This document shows positions 6,596 through 10,567 of a DNA stretch of 10,567 nt, piece after piece. Position numbers and translations under genes: made by a program. The notes below the pieces were generated by a model, which made no database searches, was not told the origin of the DNA, and saw only the letters and a program-made list of their open reading frames with translations. Numbering within the stretch: the stretch's first letter is position 1; each line of letters begins with the position of its first letter. The DNA comes from Planctomycetaceae bacterium (GTDB lineage Bacteria > Planctomycetota > Planctomycetia > Isosphaerales > Isosphaeraceae), in assembly GCA_019232645.1 (NCBI GenBank), contig JAFANO010000736.1:1-10567 (forward strand), in the 5' to 3' direction.

Positions 6596-7849
6596 CTACC
6601 GTGCCAGGGACGTCAGCATGTTGATGTAAGGCAGGAGCACGGCCAAGATGATGAACAGGACGACCCCGCCCAGGAAGATCAGTAGGAGCGGCTGGACCAG
6701 TTGGCCGAGGTTCCTGACCATGTGGGAGACCTGTTCCTCGTAGCTGTCGGCCAAGCGTTCGAGCGCCTCGGGGAGCATACCGGTCTCCTCACCCGTGTTG
6801 ACGACGGCGATGACGTCCGCGCCGAAGCGATGCGAGGTCGCGAGGGCCTCGCCGAGCTCGCCCCCCTCCATGACGTGCGTTCGGGCGCCTCGGAGGATCT
6901 GGCGGATCGGGCTGAGCTGCACGACCTCGGAGGTCAGAGCGAGCGACGTGCCGATATCGACCCCCGAGCCGAGCAGTGTCGCCAGCGTCCGCGCGAACCG
7001 CGTTGTGTCGAGCTTCCACAGGAGCAGGCCGAGGACCGGGACGTAGAGCACCAGCTCGTCCATCGCCCGCCGGCCGGCCGACGTCTTGTAGAGCCGGTAG
7101 ACGAGGAAGGGACCGCCGAAGAGGACCAGGGGGAACATCCACCAGCCGATCCCTTGCACGAAGCCGCTGAGCCAGAGCAGCGCCCGGCTCGGGAAGGGGA
7201 GCGTCGCGTTGGGGCCGGCGATGTCCTTGAGCATCTGGGCGAACATCGGCAGGAGCCAGGTCGTGAGCAAGGCCACCACGCCCGATGCGATGATCAGGAC
7301 GATGCTGGGGTAGATCAAGGCCGAACGCGCTTGGCGGATCAGGCGCTCGCGGAACTCGTAATGGCGTGCGAGGACGCGGAGGGTCTCGGGCAGGCCGCCC
7401 CGAGCCTCGGCGACCTTGACCATGCTGAGGAAGCGCGGGTCGAACGCCGGCGGCTCGCGGGCGACGACCTCGTCGAACGACTCGCCCGAGTGCACCCCCA
7501 CTGAGAGCCGGCCGATCACCGGCCCGAGCGCCGTCCGCGCGAACTGCGATTCCAGGCTCGAGAGCGCCTTGAGGATGTCCACCCCCGCGTCGAGGTACGA
7601 CGCGAACTGCCGGCAGAATGCCACCAGGAGCCCGTTGTTGACCCGACCGAATAGGACCCGTTCCCACACGCCTGGCTTCACGTCGAAGACGACCGGCTTC
7701 TCGCACGTCCGGCTCGAGGAGGCTTTCGTCGGGCTGGGTTTCCAGACGTTCGGCTCGCTACCGGGCCCGCCCGACCTCGGCGATGACGGACGATCGCCCG
7801 GAGGCTTGCGCCGGCGCGGGGGCAGGCGGTCTTCCGCGTCTCGACTCAT
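6596..7849 (-). CDS. gspF: GspF/PilC-family inner-membrane platform protein (type II secretion / type IV pilus)
   Basis: With the start at 7849 this is a 417-residue protein, the usual size of GspF/PilC. These proteins form the inner-membrane platform on which the assembly ATPase builds pilin or pseudopilin fibres. It has two copies of the T2SS-F domain: the first opens FCRQFASYLDAGVDILKAL (about 78-96), the second FARTLATLLGSGVDIGTSL (about 285-303). The second repeat carries TGEETGMLPEAL (352-363), and the first its looser match VAEARGGLPETL (146-157). Three membrane spans lie at about 178-201, 235-253 and 383-407. The first ~65 residues are Pro/Arg/Ser-rich and probably a disordered cytoplasmic tail. 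The frame is open to an ATG at 8146, but GGGGGAG nine bases before 7849 and a promoter at 7923-7951 favour the shorter form. No gspE, gspG or other pilus genes adjoin it, so it is an orphan in this window. Confidence 0.88.
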   Translation of the reverse strand: MSRDAEDRLPPRRRKPPGDRPSSPRSGGPGSEPNVWKPSPTKASSSRTCEKPVVFDVKPGVWERVLFGRVNNGLLVAFCRQFASYLDAGVDILKALSSLESQFARTALGPVIGRLSVGVHSGESFDEVVAREPPAFDPRFLSMVKVAEARGGLPETLRVLARHYEFRERLIRQARSALIYPSIVLIIASGVVALLTTWLLPMFAQMLKDIAGPNATLPFPSRALLWLSGFVQGIGWWMFPLVLFGGPFLVYRLYKTSAGRRAMDELVLYVPVLGLLLWKLDTTRFARTLATLLGSGVDIGTSLALTSEVVQLSPIRQILRGARTHVMEGGELGEALATSHRFGADVIAVVNTGEETGMLPEALERLADSYEEQVSHMVRNLGQLVQPLLLIFLGGVVLFIILAVLLPYINMLTSLAR

Positions 7850-7873
7850 GAGGGGCCACTCCCCCGCAAGTCC

Positions 7874-7906
7874 GGCCGAAGAGTCGGTCTTGCGCAAGCA
7901 TCGGCC
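7874..7906. other. Nested hairpin in the gspF leader
   Basis: GGCCGA (7874-7879) pairs with TCGGCC (7901-7906). Between them is the perfect 10-bp palindrome CTTGCGCAAG (7889-7898). In the gspF transcript this lies between the predicted transcription start (~7916) and the ribosome binding site. On the plus strand it is followed by TTTT, so it could also stop rightward transcription, although no plus-strand gene reaches it. Confidence 0.4.
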
Positions 7907-7922
7907 TTTTCCCAGGGGTCCC

Positions 7923-7951
7923 ATTATCGTAACGGGGACGAGGGCTTGCAA
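7923..7951 (-). promoter_or_regulatory. Promoter of gspF
   Basis: On the minus strand TTGCAA (7946-7951) is followed after exactly 17 bp by GATAAT (7923-7928). The -10 matches the sigma-70 consensus at five of six positions and the -35 at four. Transcription would start near 7916, giving a 65-70 nt leader before the ATG at 7849. An in-frame ATG at 7924 overlaps the -10 box itself and cannot be a start for this transcript. Confidence 0.6.
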
Positions 7952-8344
7952 CGCGTCGACGGACCGACCGCGATGCCGGGAACGACGACCTGTGGGCCTT
8001 TGCGCACCTGGTGCTCTCGCGCGGAGTTCGGGATCGAGTCGCAACGGAGCAGAAATCATCGCGAAGCCGTCCAATTCGCTGGTCAGCAGCACGTCGCCGA
8101 TGGCTCCAAGCCCGTCGAATCGGTAGTGGCGAATGTGGATCGTCACGGCCGTCCTGGCAGGCGTCCCGAAGTCTCGACTTCCTCGGTCGCGCCAATATTG
8201 CAGTTGCGGTATATTTCACCCGATCCGGGAGCGAGGGACCGAAAAAACCTTGAAGATTTTCGAATCACGGATTTTTTGCAATCGCAGCATTTTTCGCTTG
8301 ACTGGGAAGCCTTATCCATTAAGGTAGGAGGAGAAAGCCGGTCG
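7952..8344. other. Intergenic region with AT-rich island
   Basis: This region lies between the gspF promoter and the small ORF before the ATP-grasp gene. The minus-strand frame from an ATG at 8144-8146 joins the gspF frame, and its first ~40 codons look fairly coding-like (IRHYRFDGLGAIGDVLL), but nothing familiar is encoded. From about 8195 to 8325 the base composition turns clearly AT-rich for this window, with TATATT at 8210-8215, a run of A at 8241-8246 and runs of T at 8272-8277 and 8290-8294. A TTGACT at 8298-8303 with TAAGGT at 8320-8325 (16 bp apart) is a weak promoter candidate. I see no RNA gene. Confidence 0.5.
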
Positions 8345-8392
8345 ATGAAGCAAGGGAGATATCCCGAGCCGATCGGCGCCGAAGGTGCCTGA
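8345..8392 (+). CDS. Small 15-codon ORF with strong RBS, possible leader or precursor peptide
   Basis: An ATG at 8345-8347 starts a 15-residue ORF (MKQGRYPEPIGAEGA) ending in TGA at 8390-8392. It is preceded by the strong Shine-Dalgarno AGGAGGAG at 8326-8333, about 11 bases from the ATG, a little longer than ideal. The ORF ends 55 bases before the ATP-grasp gene on the same strand. It could be a translated leader peptide, a short substrate peptide for the ligase, or chance. There is no run of one amino acid as in classical attenuators. The weak promoter at 8298-8325 would start transcription near 8332, after the Shine-Dalgarno, so both cannot be right. Confidence 0.35.
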   Translation: MKQGRYPEPIGAEGA

Positions 8393-8434
8393 TCCACAGG
8401 GTGGGCCGGAGAGTTTTTCTGCGGCCGGGCCAGA

Positions 8435-8441
8435 AGGGAGG
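8435..8441 (+). promoter_or_regulatory. Ribosome binding site that fixes the ATP-grasp start
   Basis: AGGGAGG is six bases before the ATG at 8448. An in-frame GTG at 8385 lacks such a site, so the ATG at 8448 is the better start. Confidence 0.75.
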
Positions 8442-8447
8442 TTGACA

Positions 8448-10052
8448 ATGGCAACGATACCGGTCGTCGCGCAGCATCGGGCGGAGCCGACCTCCTGCCA
8501 GCTCGCCGACGTCGATCGCCTGGCTGAGGAGCTGAGGCGGGAGCGGCCCGAGTTGGGGCTTCATGAAGAGTTCCGGCCGCTGCTTCCCGGGATGCTGGAG
8601 GACGCGCCCACGCTCCACCTGGACGACCTGAGTGAGATCCCGATGGTGGACCGCGACGGGCCCATCATGTTCATGCAGGAACGGGCCTGCCTGCGCGCCG
8701 GCGAGGGCGATCTCATGGCTTGCAGCGCTCCGCCGGTCGCCGGGTTCGGTTCGTATGTGCGAGACCGGCTCGGCCTGGGCTCGATCGAGTGGCTCAACCC
8801 GCCGCCTCCCCGGAGCAACACGCTGCGGCTGGCCTACGCCTGCTGGGAGGACCGGGCCACCCGGCATCGGCTCGTCCACAAGCTCCGTCGGGGCGAGCTG
8901 ACCTATCTCCACCCCCACATGGGGACCGTCTCGGTCTGGGTCCTGGCGGCGCTGCTCCATCGCGCCAGCCGTCGACCGGTGAAGGTGATCGCACCGCCGC
9001 CGGGGGTGACCCGCTGGGCCAATCACAAGGTGGCCTTTGCCGAGACGGTGACGCGGCTGTTCGGCCCGGAGTGGCGGCCGCGAACCGAGGCCGCCGACAA
9101 CTATGCCACGCTGTCCCATCGGGTCGCCGCCCTCGCGACCACGTCGCGGATGCTCGCATTCAAGCTGCCCGATTCGGCCGGTGGCCGGGGCAACGTCGTG
9201 CTCGACGCCGCCCCATTCCGCCGCATGCCGCTGCGCGCGATCCGCACGGAGCTCAAGGAGCGGCTCCGGCCCCTCGCGTGGTCGGGGAGCGGCCGGCTGC
9301 TGATCGAGAGCTGGGAGAGGGATGTCCTGTGTGCCCCGTCTGCCCAGCTCTGGATCCCGCCGTTGGCTCAGGGACCGCCTGTGGTCGAAGGGCTGTTCGA
9401 GCAGATCCTGGTCGGCCGCGAGGGCTGCTTCCAGGGCTGCACCCAGGCGAACCTGCCCGAAGCGCTGGACCGCGAGATGACCACTCGCGCCTGGCTGCTG
9501 GCGGCGCTCTTCCAGCGCCTCGGGTACGTGGGCCGCTGCTCCTTCGACCTGCTGTTGGTGGGCGACAGCCTTGACTCCGCCCGGCTGAAGTTTATCGAGT
9601 GCAACGGCCGCTGGGGAGGGACCTCGGGCCCGATGACGCTCATGAACCGGCTGTTCGGCAGTTGGACCGCCCAGCCGTTCGCGGCGCTGAAGTGCCAGAT
9701 GCCGGGGCTGGACCGCCTGCGATTCCTCGACCTGCTGGAGGGCCTCGGGCCCGACCTGTACGATCGCCGCACCGGCCGGGGCTGGATCCTCGTCTACAAC
9801 CCCGGCCAGCTCGTCAGCCTGTCCAGCATCCAGTACCTCGCCCTGGGCCCCACCTGGGACGAGGCGGTCCGACGGGCGAATGTCGAGGTCCCGGAACGGT
9901 TGCGGCGGCTGACCCGATCGTGGCGCGAACCATTCGGAGGGATCATTGACTCCGCAGCTTACGAGGCGCCGACCAGAAGTACGCCGATCCCGGCTTTTTG
10001 TCCCCTTACGATTCAAGTACCTGATCCGACTTATCCCAATTACACCGGCTAA
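8448..10052 (+). CDS. ATP-grasp ligase, preATP-grasp / peptide-ligase-like
   Basis: This 534-residue protein has the marks of an ATP-grasp carboxylate-amine or peptide ligase, which activates a carboxylate as acyl phosphate and joins it to an amine. After a ~70-residue N-terminus, residues about 72-235 fit a preATP-grasp domain (MFMQERACLRAGEGDL; SYVRDRLGLG; TYLHPHMGT; WANHKVAF). The ATP-binding part has Lys239 with the Gly-rich loop SAGGRGN (243-249), IESWERDV (286-293), GYVGRCSFDLLL with Asp367, and FIECNGRWGGTS (382-393), where Glu384 and Asn386 would bind Mg and Arg388 the substrate. It is presumably cytoplasmic, with no signal peptide or span. The overall plan recalls the pheganomycin ligase PGM1 group, but the substrate cannot be read from sequence. 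The last ~30 codons, ending in a Pro-rich tail, drop to roughly half G or C in third positions, so the C-terminus may be a later extension. Confidence 0.7.
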   Translation: MATIPVVAQHRAEPTSCQLADVDRLAEELRRERPELGLHEEFRPLLPGMLEDAPTLHLDDLSEIPMVDRDGPIMFMQERACLRAGEGDLMACSAPPVAGFGSYVRDRLGLGSIEWLNPPPPRSNTLRLAYACWEDRATRHRLVHKLRRGELTYLHPHMGTVSVWVLAALLHRASRRPVKVIAPPPGVTRWANHKVAFAETVTRLFGPEWRPRTEAADNYATLSHRVAALATTSRMLAFKLPDSAGGRGNVVLDAAPFRRMPLRAIRTELKERLRPLAWSGSGRLLIESWERDVLCAPSAQLWIPPLAQGPPVVEGLFEQILVGREGCFQGCTQANLPEALDREMTTRAWLLAALFQRLGYVGRCSFDLLLVGDSLDSARLKFIECNGRWGGTSGPMTLMNRLFGSWTAQPFAALKCQMPGLDRLRFLDLLEGLGPDLYDRRTGRGWILVYNPGQLVSLSSIQYLALGPTWDEAVRRANVEVPERLRRLTRSWREPFGGIIDSAAYEAPTRSTPIPAFCPLTIQVPDPTYPNYTG

Positions 10053-10567
10053 TAACGCCCTGAACGAGCCATCCTTCATTTCGCGGCATCCGGACCAATG
10101 AAAATGGGAGGGCGAATGCATTTCTTGGTCTGTCTTTCTATCCACCTGCTACGGTAACGACAGACAAGGCCCAGGTGCACCTGGAGATCGAGAGGCTCCT
10201 GGAGGAGAAGGAGGCCCCAAGAGGGGGGATGGATTGTTGTCCCGATGGTGAATGTGCTCGAGGTGCATCTGGCCCTCTCCGGCCGCATGCGGCAACCGGC
10301 CCGGAGGGATGAGTCGAAGCTGTCCAGGCCGAGCGGGGCTTTCGAGGGAACGACGGCGATTGCAGGTCCTTCCCTCCGGGAAATAGCTTGACGCGGCTTC
10401 TCATTTTTCATACATTTTAAAGAGACTTTACTTGAGCTTGCTCAGGGTGGGCATGTTCAAGGAGGCTACGACGGCCCCGTTCTGCAAATGGTTGCAGAAG
10501 CGGGGTTTCATTTCGCGCCCCCCTCGACCGAAGAAGTTTTGACCGACGGATCTGAAGCAAAGGTCCG
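10053..10567. other. Region without a firm gene
   Basis: No recognisable gene is present. A 48-codon open frame (10245-10391, beginning MVNVLEVHLALSGRMRQPA) and an overlapping stretch in another frame (around 10163-10220, reading AQVHLEIERLLEEKEAP) have coding-like composition but no start signals, and could be remnants of one frameshifted gene. The 12-bp perfect palindrome GCCGCATGCGGC is at 10282-10293, inside a larger CTCCGG...CCGGAG inverted repeat (10277-10282 / 10301-10306). Positions 10391-10440 are AT-rich. A strong hairpin follows at 10475-10505, and an open frame crosses it to the right edge. Confidence 0.5.
10475..10508 (+). terminator. Strong hairpin, possible intrinsic terminator
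   Basis: CCCCG-TTCTGCAA (10475-10487) pairs with TTGCAGAA-G-CGGGG (10492-10505): 13 base pairs with one bulged G and an ATGG loop. It is followed by TTTCATTT, a weak U-rich tail on the plus strand. It lies about 420 bp past the ATP-grasp stop, so it may end that transcript or an unseen small RNA. A structure at the end of a mobile element or at the start of the next gene is also possible. Confidence 0.4.

Noticed and set aside
8385..8447. GTG start at 8385 for the ATP-grasp gene
   Set aside because: It has no ribosome binding site and would overlap the 15-codon ORF, while AGGGAGG sits six bases before the ATG at 8448.
8143..8454. 103-codon minus-strand open frame over the AT-rich island
   Set aside because: It has no ribosome binding site, no domain and codon use unlike the real genes. 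It runs opposite the promoter region of the ATP-grasp locus.
9946..10101. 51-codon TTG-start frame at the end of the ATP-grasp gene
   Set aside because: GGAGGG lies nearby, but the product has no recognisable features and the codon use is unlike that of genes here.
8319..10145. 608-codon open frame opposite the ATP-grasp gene
   Set aside because: It is antisense to a gene with intact ATP-grasp motifs, and its own product is Arg/Gln/Pro-rich without motifs.
10076..10411. 111-codon minus-strand open frame at the right end
   Set aside because: It has no start signal, mixed codon use and no motif. It spans the palindrome and looks like chance.
10075..10517. 11-bp direct repeat TTCATTTCGCG at 10075 and 10507 as a target-site duplication
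   Set aside because: Matches of this length are expected by chance in 10 kb, and no transposase or terminal inverted repeats lie between them.

Overview
This 10.6 kb window is very GC-rich, and its coding regions use mostly G or C in third codon positions. Gene content and style suggest a planctomycete, possibly of the Isosphaeraceae. The signs are a DNA topoisomerase I with many zinc ribbons, a diverged membrane-anchored PpiD/SurA-like chaperone, a lone GspF/PilC protein, and short repeats of the GAGCGAACCCAA type. This placement is inference, because the window holds no rRNA or other marker gene.

Layout from left to right. Positions 1-75 may hold the first codons of a minus-strand gene that runs off the left edge. 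Positions 76-956 show no convincing gene. They carry a cluster of 16-bp direct repeats, apparently amplified as a three-copy block, followed by two strong GC-rich hairpins. Then come three minus-strand units that read leftward: topA (1811-4441), a small glutaredoxin-like protein (1447-1701) and the C-terminal remnant of an IS4-type transposase (957-1427). topA and the glutaredoxin gene are 109 bp apart and may be co-transcribed. The transposase piece looks like the scar of a lost insertion sequence.

Divergent from topA, across a 241-bp intergenic region, is a 627-aa single-pass PpiD/SurA-like protein (4683-6566, plus strand). It converges on a minus-strand GspF/PilC-family inner-membrane platform protein (best start 7849, end 6596), with 29 bp between the two stops. 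gspF has a clear promoter (TTGCAA, 17 bp, GATAAT) and a structured leader.

A roughly 600-bp intergenic region containing an AT-rich island leads to the most interesting locus. A 15-codon ORF with a strong ribosome binding site (8345-8392) is followed by a 534-aa ATP-grasp ligase (8448-10052) with an intact Gly-rich loop and an E-x-N-x-R site. It resembles preATP-grasp peptide or amino-acid ligases. The last ~30 codons of this gene lose the genome-like codon use. Positions 10053-10567 show no firm gene, only coding-like fragments, a palindrome and one strong hairpin near the right edge.

The topA, chaperone and gspF genes are probably housekeeping or envelope functions. The ATP-grasp locus and the repeat cluster look accessory.
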